Numbered from the stretch's first letter, positions 21,640 through 33,600 are shown. The stretch: DNA of 64,000 bases from Angiostrongylus vasorum (GCA_018806985.1 JADANN010000439.1:65001-129000), one strand, 5' to 3'. Program-made: numbers and translations. Notes: generated by a model not told the origin, from the letters alone.

Positions 21640-21899
21640 TTTCTAGGCATCACAGAAATACACAAAAGGCTGTAAACACTGACTCCAGTCAACCACTCAG
21701 TGGTGTGAGATCAGAAATTTCTGATCGTTTAGCGAACAGAAGTAAGCAGACATGCTATGAATTCCTTTACAACAAGCTGATTGTGTCCGGGTTATTGAAA
21801 GAGACTACTTTCCAAGCGATACCAGTAATAAGCAAAGTGAAAATGAGAAGCGAAGTTTTTTCGCTCAATCGCTCTCGATGTAGTCCGCTTTCGCATTGA
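21640..21899 (+). CDS. Plus-strand coding-like frame, unidentified
   Basis: The frame is open from 21513 to TGA at 21899. The part after the acceptor-like TAGGCATCACAG reads NTQKAVNTDSSQPLSGVRSE and SKQTCYEFLYNKLIVSGLLK, with even codon use, and ends RSRCSPLSH. It could be a terminal exon of an unknown gene within the 22.7-14.8 kb SLC4 intron. The upstream boundary is not certain, and an overlapping ORF at 21389-21619 in another frame weakens the case. Confidence 0.3.
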
Positions 21900-22657
21900 G
21901 CATACTAAGATTGTGGAGAAAAAAAACGAAATCTAATTTCGGCTACCAAACGATGAAATAAAAACCAACCACTCTGATGGATTACCGTAGTCGTAAACTA
22001 TAAGGTTTTCAGAGGTGAAAAAAAATCGATCTGAGCAAGTGGAGAAGAAAAATCCGCGCCAACTAGAGCTTTTTCAGCAGTATGAAAAAAATCTTGGAAT
22101 ATCCATCTAAAGAATTGAAGTTGAGAAGTGGTAAAAGATGAAAAAACTAAAAAGAAAACGCCAGACGTAAAAGCTATGAAAAGCGCTGCTGGACGATAAG
22201 AAAAGTAACCCATACATGAAGCTCCTTTTCATTAGCTGAATGGGATTATCGAGATGAAGAAAATTTCTATACTATGCTCTTAAGCGTAAAATAAGCCCAA
22301 ACGAATGAAGTTTATGGTGTTCTTACTGAACGCCACTACGTTTTCAGCTTCCCACCACTAGATAAGAAACGAGCGTGATTGGGCTAGTTACGATCGATGA
22401 ACCAGAGACGGTACTTGTTAAAAAATAGAGAGACAACTCAGTCATGAACGTCATAACTCACATAAACATTAAATCGACATAAAACACAATTACATACGAA
22501 ATAGAGTACTAGTCGAACTCAAAAGTTTCCGTATAAAAACTCAAAAATATGAGTTAGGAACAAGCAAAGTTAAACTGGTGTAGAAATCAAAAAAAATGCA
22601 GCAGAAATCTTGGTCCGTATTCATATTTATAACTGTCGATAACGACTGAATACTTAC

Positions 22658-22820
22658 TTGGCAAAGATCTCTTCAAGACTGGTCTCTTGTAAATCCAACA
22701 GTAAGACAGCTTTGTTAAGCAAATGATCAATATCCATGGTGGCACGAATTTCTGATCCAAAATCTTTCATCGGAATCTTCTCGTGTTTAGCATACATCAA
22801 TGTCACATTGTCGTATTCGT
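22658..22820 (-). CDS. SLC4-type transporter, common exon with band-3 cytoplasmic domain motif
   Basis: A 163-nt minus-strand exon with acceptor TTTTTTTAG at 22821-22823 and donor AA|GTAAGT. In phase 1 it encodes EYDNVTLMYAKHEKIPMK and then MDIDHLLNKAVLLLDL followed by QETSLEEIFAK. The stretch LLDLQETSL matches the cytoplasmic (band_3_cyto) domain of SLC4 anion exchangers, where a hydrophobic strand TVLLDLxETSL follows an ELRR helix. The exon accepts both alternative upstream exons in phase and ends in phase 2, which fits the exon at 14749-14837. The protein acts at the plasma membrane, exchanging chloride and bicarbonate or cotransporting bicarbonate; which mode cannot be told without the membrane domain. 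Confidence 0.7.
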
Positions 22821-23117
22821 CTAAAAAAATGTGTTACGTCAATAAAATATGTACGAAGTACTTCATAAAATTTTAATACGCAAGATGTTAAAGACAACCA
22901 CTCTGTGAGGTCGCCAAGAATGTCTGGAGTAGCATATCAACAACACATGTGACTCACAGTAGAGCTGCTTCTTCTGTTCACTATCACTATCAAAAGATTT
23001 TCTTACTTATAAGCCGCCAAGCTTACAACATCAGTGCAGAAGAAATAAGCGAAGTAAAAATTTTGCATAAGACACAAGTGTCATCAAAACAATAATGGCC
23101 AAGTGAAATGTCATTAC

Positions 23118-23909
23118 CAGCATTGCTCCAACTCAAAGTGTCCAATGGTGGCGTGTCGCTATCAAAATCATGCTCCGAGTATAACTGAATCTGGCTACCA
23201 TACTGACTTGCTGTTCGAGAATCACATCCAAACTTCGATGGAGAACTGGTTCTTCGGCGTTCTTTTTCGCTTTCTTGAAGACTTTTCATCGACAGCCAGC
23301 TGACACGCTTCGTGAGCATCTTAGTTTTGTCCTTGCATTCGAAGGGTTCGACGGCGACTTTCGTAGCTTGCATCTCTAGCTGGAGCGTTGGCTGACTGGC
23401 ACGTCGTTCGAATGTTTTTAAAGGACGAAATCCGATTGCTGGAGCTCCAGTTTGGACACTTTTTCTACGTGACGCTGGACTGATGTTCGAGCTGGTTGGT
23501 GGGTGTGCTAATGGTGTGAGATTGATGTCTTGGTTGAGTTCTCCGGCGCATGGACAACTTACAATAGACGTTCCAGAGACGTCACTGATACGGCGATATT
23601 CCGGCACATATAGAAGAGTGTGCGAAGTTATTCTAGTCATTCTGCTCTGTCTGGGGTCGACCTTTTTTTCATGTAAGCGGATCGAGCAACGGGATCCTCA
23701 GAACTGTTAGCTGACGTAAGAGGAACGGAAAACTCGTCCAAGCACGTCGCCGTCATCACTTGCGCGGACGAATTATCACTGTTAACGATGAGGGTAACAT
23801 GAGCGGGTTCCAACATTGACGGCACTCCCAACTTTTTTCCAATTCGCTGCGCTTCGTGAGCACAGCGCCGCCCACCGAGCGCTTTGGCTTCGGGGCAACT
23901 CGGCGCCAT
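23118..23909 (-). CDS. SLC4-type transporter, second alternative first coding exon, with a 1-base frameshift
   Basis: This minus-strand exon opens with MAPSCPEAKALGG at 23909 (an in-frame TGA lies four codons upstream of the ATG) and ends at the donor GCTG|GTAATG in phase 1. It can therefore join the common exon at 22820 as an alternative to the 32.3-32.7 kb exon. It encodes about 264 residues of Ser/Arg-rich cytoplasmic sequence (RRKSVQTG, ERRASQPTL, RRRTSSPSK), rich in basophilic kinase-type sites. The reading frame breaks at 23663-23669, where the coding strand has seven As: upstream the frame reads SAYMKK, downstream it continues VDPRQSRMTRITSH. One additional A rejoins the frames and gives the required phase-1 end, so I read this as a single exon with an assembly or real deletion. 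Confidence 0.65.
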
Positions 23910-24451
23910 CAGGCCATACACTCACGCTTCACTCGAACACACTGACCTTGCAGAATCTGACGCACGTTCAAAACAATTTCTACTTTTCTGTTTAAGAAAA
24001 CAACTCGTTGCCGTCTAGGCACTTTCTAAACATATCAAAAGGAATTAATTATTATCAAACTTGAACATAAGGACAAAACACAGTTACAAGTCGATCATTC
24101 CATAATTTCCGATAATCGACAGTTTTTCATTCAAGGATGCAATTTGAACATCTCTAAACAAAATTAATAGTCGCGTCTCAATACCTATGCGATTGGATTT
24201 GATTTTCAAATAGCTTAGCCTAACTAAATTTTCCACAGAAGCCTCTTCAACACAGCTACGCGGCGGAATCTGAACTAAGAACATATGGAAACACGGTCGA
24301 AAACAATTCTGAGCAATGCAAACCAAAGGTTTAATGTGAACCGATATCGTTGCTAATAACCATGTTTAACATGTGATTATCAAATAACGCATATAATTTT
24401 GTCCTCAACCATTGGAATGCTCAAACTATAACACTTACTCGGAATTCATCC

Positions 24452-24748
24452 TTGATCTCTTCGATTCAGTGCAAAAATAACAAATTTTACGCTACGAAGA
24501 AGTCACTAGCGAACTGTTTCTTTCCGAATGACCTCAACCTCACTAAATCAGAAACAGAGCATCGACAAACATCGAAAACTAATAGATTGAAAGAAGATGA
24601 GTTTTCTGAGATTAGTAGGGTTCTTCCCTCGTTAGACTTGATCGTTCATATCGATAACAGCAAAACCATAGTGCTTCAGAAAAACGAGCAAAATCTTCAG
24701 CAAAGACAATTTCATAGGCTTACAAGATCACCAAACTCAAAGCATTGA
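24452..24748 (+). CDS. Plus-strand coding-like ORF, 98 aa, unidentified
   Basis: An uninterrupted frame with lysine/glutamine-rich hydrophilic sequence (SETEHRQTSKTNRLKEDEFS, SLDLIVHIDNSKTIVLQ). It sits upstream of the second alternative SLC4 exon, on the opposite strand. No domain was recognised and no strong acceptor is seen, so chance openness in A-rich DNA remains possible. Confidence 0.22.
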   Translation: MISSIQCKNNKFYATKKSLANCFFPNDLNLTKSETEHRQTSKTNRLKEDEFSEISRVLPSLDLIVHIDNSKTIVLQKNEQNLQQRQFHRLTRSPNSKH

Positions 24749-26339
24749 AGGAAATAACAACGTGAGATAAAAAAAGACTCTTACATAACGTCCAACCACA
24801 TCTTCTTATTCTAATCAATTCACACTTTCGCTTAAGGACTCATAAGACATAGTCATAATCCTTTTGATCTCTTCAGATATTAGAGTTTCCTTAAACTTAA
24901 AGCATTGTTTAGTTTATTCGAGACTGGAATGGAATGTTTTCTTCTCCGAAAATGTTCACACTTCCAGTAAACTTCGAAGGTGGTTTAGTACGAGTTTGAG
25001 AAATTTCTCAAATTATCCCACTCATCACTTCAAAACAGTGCACGATATTCGTTACTGTACCCATAGACAGACATGTGATGAGAAATAGGCGAAGTGGAAC
25101 AACTCGTCCAACTTATGGGTGGCTGGTTAGCTAGGAAATACTCAGTAGAGTTAGCAAGAAGGCGCTCTAGTTTGCCAAATGAAACTATGAAATCTGTGCC
25201 ATCTTGTGAGTTTCAGGAAAAAAATATCCACCAGAAGCCATTTCATAAGTATTTTCCTATCATTTTTTTGCCATGAGTTATCCTTGTTTACCTTTTTGAT
25301 CTACGAAATCTTAGAACAGTAAATATCCCATTTGAATCTACTCAAGTCTCTGAACAAAGTATGTCATTAACGTAAATGGGAAATAAATGACTTATTACAA
25401 CTTTACTGTTATTTACATGGAAGGAATCTGAAGTTCTTAGCATTGCAGAAGTACTCAAACCTATTTGTATTCCAATTTCCAATTAAACTAGACCAATCTT
25501 TCCGTATACGTGAAATAAAAAATTGCTACTGTAACAAACATCGTAAGCAGGAAACAGCGAAAGCTGCTGAGTTATTTAGAAACCGAATCCTTAAAGAAAA
25601 GTGGCTCGCCCAAAGACGACTGCGCTTGCTCCCCCGAAGAAGCTGATCTTTCATGTTATCTGCTTACCTCTCAATAGATATTGTACACTTCGCAATAAAT
25701 CACCAGCATGACATGGGTTCTGCTAGGTCGTATTTCCTAATGAAGCCGTTTATCGCTTGCCTCTGACGTTACGCGGAACCTCGATGCTTTCCGGCATGCC
25801 ATGCGTGGAACCTTAGTCATTACCTCTTGCCAACGTATAGAAGTGAAAGTGCGAATAGCCTCAACTAGATTAGCTCAGGGGTCGTGGCGATACAATTTTA
25901 CTGCTTTCAGATTTTGGCAAAATAGAGAATAAACCAAGTCAAATGATTGTCCTTGTTGTAATGCATTTGGATGAACGCTCATTAGCGGAGGCTCATCGAA
26001 ATAAAGGAGAGAAATCGATGACTTTAAGGTGAAAACAACGGTGATTTCTTTGGCTGGTTGACCTGAATCCCTTGTTTTCCCATTGATGGTCGAGTAATCT
26101 GAGCGGGCGCCAGTAAACTCTCCGTCGCGAACAAGAGTAACACCATAGGCTTCCTTCGCTCTATGGATTCATTGAGAATCAAATTTTTTTTCTACGATTT
26201 CTGTGAAGAATCATTAGCATCGGATTCTTTCGAGATCCCGTGCCATCCAATAGCAAACGACTCTTGTTTACTTGAAATCGTTCAGAGGCATCGCACACCC
26301 TACCCTTCTGATTTTTGGCACTTTAACGTGTATACCACT

Positions 26340-26640
26340 TTTCCGTCTCTCATCTAATCGTTGAAGTAGGTAGGAACTCTAGATACCTCTCTCAGTTGTG
26401 CAATACGGGACACTCCTAATATCAAGCTCTCGAATGCGCGTTCGATCGCATTGAATAGTTCTTTCTGCTTACGTAGTGATAAGGTTTTCGACGCATACAC
26501 TAGGGCAAAAAGAAACACGAAGTGGAAAAGACGAGCATGGAGTTCTGTGTTCATTGCTCTCGATGTTCTTATAAGCTCCCCAAGCCGTTCACTTCCTTCT
26601 GGTTATCTATGGAGCTAAGTCACTAATCAGTCATCCATCT
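26340..26640 (-). pseudogene. RTE-like reverse transcriptase C-terminal fragment
   Basis: The minus-strand frame HARLFHFVFLFALVYASKTL then SLRKQKELFNAIERAFESLI, LGVSRIAQLREVSRV matches the RTE C-terminal block (LRAHLFxxxVLPALTYASETW, RKQxExxxxxxERAxERxMLGVSRxxQVREG). A preceding AWGAYKN-like piece (about 26600-26580) is in another frame. Truncated on both sides. Confidence 0.6.
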
Positions 26641-27218
26641 CGCATAAAACTGATGATTATAGTAGGAAAAAGTGGTCACATGAAATGAAGAAAGTCAAGG
26701 GATACACAACTGATGTTGGTTGCTACTTATTTCTTTTTTTGTTTCCTCAATCCAAACCCCATTATTTTATATAGACCTCTGAAAGACGTTTCACCCTTCT
26801 AAGTGTGGTCTCTGAGACACCCATTTTTTTCTTTGAAAGTATATGTTTTTTGGAGGTATATTTGACGATACTGACAGTTCCCTAGTTTGGAAATCTCAAG
26901 TTATCAGGGAAAATTATGCTCGACTAATATCCCCTGGGATAATGTGAAAGGACATCAGAGCCTTGTCATAGCTAAAACCACATAGGAGCCCGACTATCTT
27001 TGTGAACACAGGTCGCAAGTCAACGAACCCAACTGAGGTACTGGGACTACAAAGAGTGAAGGCGGGTCAACTGAGAATCTATGTAAATTTATTTGGCCTC
27101 AATTTACTCTCCTACACTATCGACTTATACAAAGGAAGAATACCAATGGCTGTGCATGATGTTGCCACACTTTGTCTAACTAACCTTGACGTCGAGAATA
27201 TTCTCGATTTCTCTTTAA

Positions 27219-27476
27219 GTGGCCAACATCTTCATTCTTTCATATGTCGAATTATTCGTAAAATACAGGACTGTGGTAAGAGAAACAATGGAAGTTCTGG
27301 TGCAAAACAACAATAAATTTAAAGAGTTGGAATCCATGCGATTCGAGCATTTCCTAGTTCCAATTTCTGCAGCTCGGATGTGTGCAAGACGAGGTTTGAT
27401 ACAAAGTGGATCACCTAACATGGTGACTTTTGAAGAATCAATTTCGGTTATTAGACATGAAACTTTGAGCTTTTAA
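27219..27476 (+). CDS. Plus-strand coding-like ORF, 85 aa, unidentified
   Basis: The open frame contains KYRTVVRETMEVLVQNNNKF and FEHFLVPISAARMCARRGLI, a mix of charged and hydrophobic residues typical of protein. An overlapping 104-aa plus-strand frame (27002-27316) precedes it in a different phase, so a frameshifted coding remnant is possible. No family recognised. Confidence 0.25.
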   Translation: MANIFILSYVELFVKYRTVVRETMEVLVQNNNKFKELESMRFEHFLVPISAARMCARRGLIQSGSPNMVTFEESISVIRHETLSF

Positions 27477-27690
27477 GAAAAAATCTAAGCAATTTACGGA
27501 ATTTTTACGGACAATTTTCAGTTAACCTCAAATTTCAAGCCTTCTCATTCAAAAAGCTCCCAGTGATGTTCCTATCAGATAGAACGATCTTCGCCTCCTT
27601 AAAGTCTTTTGTGTTTTTTGCAGGTATCGCAGGAAAATTGATATTTTCCGAAGCGAAGTGGAAGATTACTCGGTTTTTTGTTTTTTCTTT

Positions 27691-27757
27691 ACGAGGCATT
27701 CTAGACGTAGACGACAAGTTTTCGCTTCGATGTGAAGCTCGCAAGCAAACAGTGTAA
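27691..27757 (+). CDS. Short plus-strand exon-like unit with a KFxLRCE motif (copy 1)
   Basis: Following CATTCTAG the plus strand encodes DVDDKFSLRCEARKQTV then stop; the wider frame is open from 27563. The same motif, with different codons, occurs at 37620-37675, also right after a TAG acceptor and just before a stop. This suggests paralogous terminal exons rather than chance. The motif could be an Ig-like strand (V-x-D-K-F-x-L-R-C-E), but that is speculative. Confidence 0.25.
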
Positions 27758-29374
27758 GCAATATTTCATGATCCTCAATCTCATATTCTCTAACATATCT
27801 ACCGTATCTAGATTTGTAAATCAACGCTACCGTCTCAATCACAACTCCTTATCTAATATACACGTCATCGAAATAAAATATAGATAAAGAATAAGTAGAA
27901 ATACCTCTGATGTAAAAAAATATTGAGATGGGAAAGTCTAGAATTATTCATCCTTGTATAGCTAGTTGGTAGGAAGCGGTAGCGGCTCGACATGTAGGAT
28001 GCCAATCTATCTTGGAAAGCCCAAAAAAGCTACCCATGTGGATACTCAGTCCATCACGGAGAGAGAAAATGATATACTAGAGGACAACTTTCCAGCGAAC
28101 ACAATAATACAATACAATAAGGAGATGATACGAAAGTTGTGACCATCTTTGCTTCCCAAAATTAAGCGTGGCGTAGTGAACAACTTTGAAGGACGATAAA
28201 AATGAATATTTGCAGAAGTAGTTGTTGTCGTGAACGGAACTGAGTTCGCTGGAAGCGTGCTTCGCTAATGTAAGTAGTAGAGGCCAGAGTGCTGAAGACC
28301 TGAGAATACCCTAACACAGCTACCTTCGGACCTTGGGTAAAAACACACACATATGTTCAACAGTAAATACCAATGGCATTGAAGTTGTTCGGAAACTCGA
28401 ATTATTTATGAAAACCAGTCCATTCAATTATTAACAATTATTGTAACAAGGTTAATAATTGATTGAATTTTAGTTGAAAAAATGAAATGTCCATTACCAC
28501 ATGGGAAAAAAGGGGTAGGTGTTTTTGAGACAATGGATTTTTGAGACAATGGATGACAAAAACACATATTCCCACTGTTTGTTTACTGTAATTAGTTGAT
28601 TCTGTCAAAGATCACAACTCATCCAAGCATTCTCGTGATGATGTATTTCTTAGTGCGAGAAAAATGCCGTCCCAAGTCACTGCAGTTCGTGCAGGTTGGG
28701 ATATCCACATGACGGCACCTGTCGAGTTTCTTAGGATTTATCTCTAGTCAGCTTCATATAAGAAAAAGCAATGGTGTGGAACATATCGTTGTTCATACCA
28801 TCGATTTCACTCGTGCTGAGTCAGTTTTAATAAATCGTTCTAAAAAATTGTCGTTTATAGGCCGTACAAGAGAATCCCGCGTTTCCAATTACTCGTTGAA
28901 GAAAATCAAATGGAAGACTTTCGACTTAAATATCAAGGAAGCCAAAAGCGACTGAGCCTGAGATATTTCACAATTTAGGAGAGCACCCCCCACCACCACC
29001 AGTCAGTTAGAGGTACATCGCGGATTGCAACTAGCATTAGTGTTATAAGCAACATCTACACACCAGCAACAAAATATCTTTGCAAAAAAAATTCAATGAA
29101 GGAGGAATAAAAAAAATATTTGAAGCTCAGTGATCAAACCATCCTTTCGTTATTCCTCATAAATCCAGCGAACACCAGTAGGATTTCCATTTGCTCGTTG
29201 TTGAGTTTCATAGCAACCCGGGGATTTACCTCGAAGAGACGACAAAGACAACTCTCCGCCGTCTTTGAATAACCCTATTGGGTATGAACTGTTCCTAAAC
29301 ACAGCAGCTCAACATCCAGAAACACATTCAGTCACCGTGTGGCAATAAGCCGCTGAGAAATTAAAAAAGAATTG
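27758..29374. other. Unassigned intronic DNA
   Basis: No convincing exon or repeat. Inside the intron between the two alternative SLC4 first exons. Confidence 0.3.
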
Positions 29375-29640
29375 GGCGTTCAGCTTTGATCAATCTCTGA
29401 AAGATGCATCATGCATTCGATTCGTCAAGCACTCTAGGAATGACAGAATTCTTGGCCTATACAATAAATTGCTGTGGATTACAGACGTATTAAGTCAGTA
29501 CTTCTACTTTTCTAAATGATTCCTAGTCTTTCCTATTTTTCTTTTTTTTTAATTTTTTTCTCTATCTAATTTCTAAATGAAAAAATTTACTATCCCGAAA
29601 GGAATGGAAGGCTTGGTGAGCCTAGCTGCGAGGGAACCAG
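29375..29640 (-). mobile_element. SINE-A copy, degenerate, interrupted by a T-rich tract
   Basis: Tail part CAGCTTTGATCAATCTCTG at 29380; GGAATGGAAGGCTTGGTGAG near 29600 is the body, with about 80 bp of T/A-rich sequence between. Confidence 0.4.
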
Positions 29641-30075
29641 CCACTGATATAGTGTGTTCAGTATATAATTGAAGTGCACCTTAATCTCCGCGCTGCAGGT
29701 GACCCTTTGAAGAGAAATGTTTGAAGAACTGTTATTGAAATCACCGTAAACACAGCTTTCGCTTTCAGCACTGCTAAACAAAAACTCGATTCCCACCGTT
29801 TCTCTTCCAGGCATAGTTTTTATAATAGAAGAGACTAATTGAAACGTATTTCGTCTCATAAGCCTGCAAGGTGTGCATCCATCAAGGGAGGAAATCCTCC
29901 AAGGTGCTCTCACTCTGGGTTCAAAGATGCCACCAATAAGATTGTGTAAGATGTAACTCCGTAACTCAGAAACTAAGTAAAATCGCAGTCCAAAACATTC
30001 GAACTGGAATTCCACAATGCGCACTTCATCCAACCTATCGTCGGTGTCACCAGACTTTCCGTCAATCGCAAGCAA
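29590..30075 (-). other. Long unidentified minus-strand ORF (161 aa) ending in SINE sequence
   Basis: The longest unexplained open frame in the middle of the window: MLAIDGKSGDTDDRLDEVRI, with GLRFYLVSELRSYILHNL and RAPWRISSLDGCTPCRLM. Its last residues (SQLGSPSLPFLSG) come from the SINE-A fragment at 29590-29640, so the natural C-terminus is lost or never existed. It lies just downstream of a decayed RTE-like reverse transcriptase on the same strand and may be leftover element or flanking coding sequence. Function not assigned. Confidence 0.25.
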
Positions 30076-30099
30076 ATTGCAACTAATACCAGGACAGTC

Positions 30100-31320
30100 C
30101 TATTAGTCTCCACCACATATTGCAGTCGACCAGTAGGCTCTCCTCATACTAGTGTCTCGAGATGCACCCTATTATTCACATAGGATCCTAATGAGTGAAT
30201 TTCATGACCTTTGGTCTTGCTGCTCAGTGTGTTTCATACCTCATGAGCCCACTCGTCCGCAGTTTTTTCTATAACTCGACTTTAAAAAGTATCCGATGCA
30301 TCTGATATTTAACATTTTGCTGAGCGTCTCTGCATCTATGATTCGCGATCGCAAACGTAGGTATTTAGATTCTCTTTTTTCATAATACGGGATATTTCCA
30401 GCATAGCCTTCTCGACTGCGCTTTCAATAGAGTTGAGTAGACGTTCATAGACGGGGGTTTCCCACACGCAACTTAAAAGAAGAGGAATGATAGAGTCCGA
30501 AAGTTGGGCATATATTCTTTGACCTCCGTGCTATGTACCCGACGTTTTTGTATGCTCCAAAGACCACTCTCTTCCTCCTCGCCTGTTTCTTCTTTCCTTT
30601 TGCTTAGCTTCATAGAGAAATCGTTCATCATATTTACTTCCCGATCTAGTTAGACGTACCTGGAGATATTTTTTCTCGTAGTGAGTGAATGAGCCATTAA
30701 AAGAAATCCGTTTCTTACGCACAATGTTCTTGGTGAGTTTATGTCAAAGACAAATATACTTACAAGCAGTGCAGAAATCCGCAAACATTCGTTCCGTCTA
30801 GCCAGTGATCGATATATAGGAAAGATATTATCAACAACAAAAATCATCCGCTTCTTATTGTTGTGTTTCACTCCAGTGCTATACCACCAAAGTTATCGTA
30901 CGATGCAGCAGCTTTAGAAAAGTTTAGCGTCCCAACGCCTTTGTATAATGGTCAAATTGTGCTTGAAAAAATTAATGTATACCTCGCCAAGGATCTTCAT
31001 GCATTAAGTAGAGCCATTTTGACGGCTCTTAACATGCATGCCTAATTTTTGTCTCACTTGAGTCGAATGCCTTTCTCAATTCAATGCAGAGATAAAGAGA
31101 TAAGGAAAAAAGCCACCCCATTTACTCTGGCTCTACTTTAATAAGTCTTACTACACCATCACCGTGGATTGTCTTGGAAGTCATACTTACTCTCAAGCCT
31201 GTTCTTCGCCCAATTATTTTAATTCTGGTGAGGAGCACTCGAGTAAACAGCTTATGGGCTGTAGACAGCATGCAGGTCAGGCGATACTTAATCATGACTC
31301 CTATGTTCCCATTATTTTGC
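30100..31320 (-). pseudogene. Decayed RTE-like reverse transcriptase, middle to C-terminal part
   Basis: Minus-strand fragments in three frames follow the order of an RTE-clade RT. These are TCMLSTAHKLFTRVLLTRIK (RT motif 1 region), MIFVVDNIFPIY (degenerate FADD box with the aspartates lost), INSPRTLCVRNGFLLMAHSL, then AYKNVG and AVEKAMLEISRI in the C-terminal region. Stops and frameshifts are scattered through it. It sits in the long SLC4 intron, same strand as the host gene. Confidence 0.55.
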
Positions 31321-32265
31321 AATTACACAGTTCCGCTGGTCCTGCATTGACTGAGGATTTCGCAGTGTGACAGGTAAACTATGAAAACCCACCCAATGTT
31401 TAATGAGAATTGACATTTGTTAATTGAAAATATCCCGCTGTTCCTGTCTTTACAGAGTGCTATATAATTATTTGTTGACGAGGTAATGTGTATAATTTTA
31501 GAAGCGAAAACCAAGGAGACGACATATCCATCCTCCTTGACCTAAATGATAAGAGGCGCGAGTGTCGAAGATATCAGAGTGGAATCCATTTTTTTCCATT
31601 TGAATGTAGTTTGTCATTATGACGATGGAGGTCTTGTAGGTAACAAAGCACTAGTGGGCACTGTGGCTGCTCTTCCTACACTCGGCCACTTCAGCTTATA
31701 ACGCTGCAAAAAAGAATGACACGATTAAATTTTACTGACTCGATGCAGCTGCCACGACTCTGCGTTAGTTTCACAGTTCCAAAGTTTTCTGAATCAGTCA
31801 TCTAAGAAAATTTTGCGAACTTCTGGCTTCTCTTACTATAGGTTTCCCAATAATTTTTAGAATATTCATTTTTACGTTGTACACTGTGTTGTTGTAATAC
31901 TAAATTCGAAATTTTAAAGCAGTGTTTATCGATTGATCGATTGGCTTAGAAATTGTCTCATTGCTGGAACATGCCTAGTCACGAGGCAATACACCTCCTA
32001 TTTAGAGGGCTTAGCGAAAACCTTTCGCGAAAATCAGAAAACGTCCTAGCATAGTTATTTCTATAAACATAGAAGACAACCTTCAACCAGCATTAAACAT
32101 AGGAAAAGAAGACGGATCATCATGCGGTAGCTCGTACTCTCTTAAGCAATAAATTTCAGCACGGATACGTCGCTCATTCTGGACAGTCAAAACAAAAACA
32201 ACGAAATTTGAGAGTATGAAACGTCGAGCTCAAAAATGGAAATACCAGTAAAAAGCTATCCTTAC
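31321..32265. other. Intron after the long first exon
   Basis: May hold the decayed 5' half of the RTE-like element at 30.1-31.3 kb, but I cannot align endonuclease motifs. Confidence 0.3.
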
Positions 32266-32743
32266 CATCGTCATCTTCAAACTCGTGAATACTGTCGTCA
32301 TCAATCACGTAAGCATGACTTGCACGTCGACCGTCGTTGACTATCGCCACTGCCGCGCTTTCCAGTGAATGAATTGTGGCGCTGGTACAGCTGGTGTGCA
32401 ACTCACTGTGACTCTTTGGTCGTCGAAAAATTCGCCTCGGTGTTGCCGAACCACTTGCGACAGTGGCCTCCGAACATCCGCTACCGTCGGAGTCACGACG
32501 TCCTCGTTGTACCATGACACGACGCGGTACGCTACGTACTGTGAAAACTCGAGTCCTACCGGAAACTTCTCGTTCGACACTGCTTTCACTGGCTGTTTCG
32601 GTGGCAAATGACGTCTCCGACGCGAATTTTCGTAGTTTTCGATCGATAATTGACTTGGCGCAATTCGACACTGGAGCACGGTACAACGCAGCGCTGCTAA
32701 ATGATTCAGCGTTGTCCGAATCGAGTGTTGTCATCGTCGCCAT
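32266..32743 (-). CDS. SLC4-type anion/bicarbonate transporter, alternative first coding exon (long N-terminus)
   Basis: This minus-strand exon starts with MATMTTLDSDNAESF and runs about 159 codons to a clear donor (GATG|GTAAGG). It encodes a Ser/Thr/Arg-rich, probably phosphorylated cytoplasmic N-terminus (RRASHAYVIDDDSIHEF) that ends in an acidic cluster EFEDDD. A TTTCCTAG acceptor-like site lies just upstream of the ATG, so the exon may be trans-spliced or have a 5'UTR intron. It ends in phase 1, exactly what the common exon at 22658-22820 needs, giving EFEDDD followed by DEYDNV. The SLC4 assignment comes from the downstream exons; this exon alone is not diagnostic, since N-termini are poorly conserved in the family. 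Other frames on both strands are shadows. Confidence 0.7.
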
Positions 32744-33311
32744 GATGTCTCACATTCGACTCATCTAGGAAACATATCGAGTAATCGGAAGTGATTGCGT
32801 CGTTCACGATAATGAGATCAACGAGACAGAATATAAGTGCACGGTATTGTATGAAGTAGGAAGAGGAAAAAACGACACAAAAGTAACAAGTCAACCGAGA
32901 AATGTTATACATCCGAAAAGCATTTATATGATTCAGCCAATTAAAGTGCCGCGAAAAAAATATTGATTTCATGGAGAATTCTGGTTTCTTCTTTTTAAAT
33001 CTAAACACTGGTATGTAAGACTGGATTCCTAAAATGAACCACTTGCAAAGCATCACATTTAAATGATGGACGAAGTCAGTGATTCTCATGAAACTTGATC
33101 ATCAAGACAAATGGGCGTCCAACGTAAAGTACGGTGCCAGTGATGCGTGTTTGACTTATTCTACAAGATTTAATCTGCATTTATAATCAATAAGATGCTA
33201 ACTAGCTGGGATCAGATGGCCTCAAGATGTAAAGTGTATAGAAAACCACAACGGGGTTAGTTAACTACCGTGGCTCACATTGTGTAAAGTGAAAACAAGA
33301 AGATCATAAAG
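32744..33311. other. Upstream region of the SLC4-type gene (long isoform)
   Basis: Expected to contain the promoter or 5'UTR. No TATA or clear trans-splice site beyond TTTCCTAG just before the ATG. The 127-aa minus ORF (32706-33089) is out of frame with the exon and unsupported. Confidence 0.3.
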
Positions 33312-33600
33312 CGCTCGGTCTTTATCAATTCCTTAGTTATGTGTCATGCATTGTACACCATTCGTGGCATCCTGAAAGTGAGTCGATGTACATTCGGCGT
33401 ATAGCTTGTATTAGTTCATGAATGCGTCAAATTAGTGATTTCTTACGTCCCAGACAAAGCTCTTGCCAATTTTTTGGTTCTGGAAGCATAGAGGCTATCA
33501 CATCACAGGGGTTTGATTATCAGAGAGAGAGTGTGATCAAATCAAAACAGGTTTGTACTGCAGAACACCTCTAACTGCTGCGCTACTTGAGCCCATTTGA
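33312..33600 (-). mobile_element. SINE-A copy, degenerate
   Basis: GCGCTCGGTCTTTATCAATTCC at the left, CCCAGACAAAGCTCTTGCC in the body, and CTAACTGCTGCGCTACTTG (complement of a box A-like head) at the right. Confidence 0.4.

Noticed and set aside
32341..32768. Additional ORFs of 80-112 aa on both strands over the SLC4 first exon
   Set aside because: They are alternative frames of the exon, which has the ATG context, donor and phase agreement.
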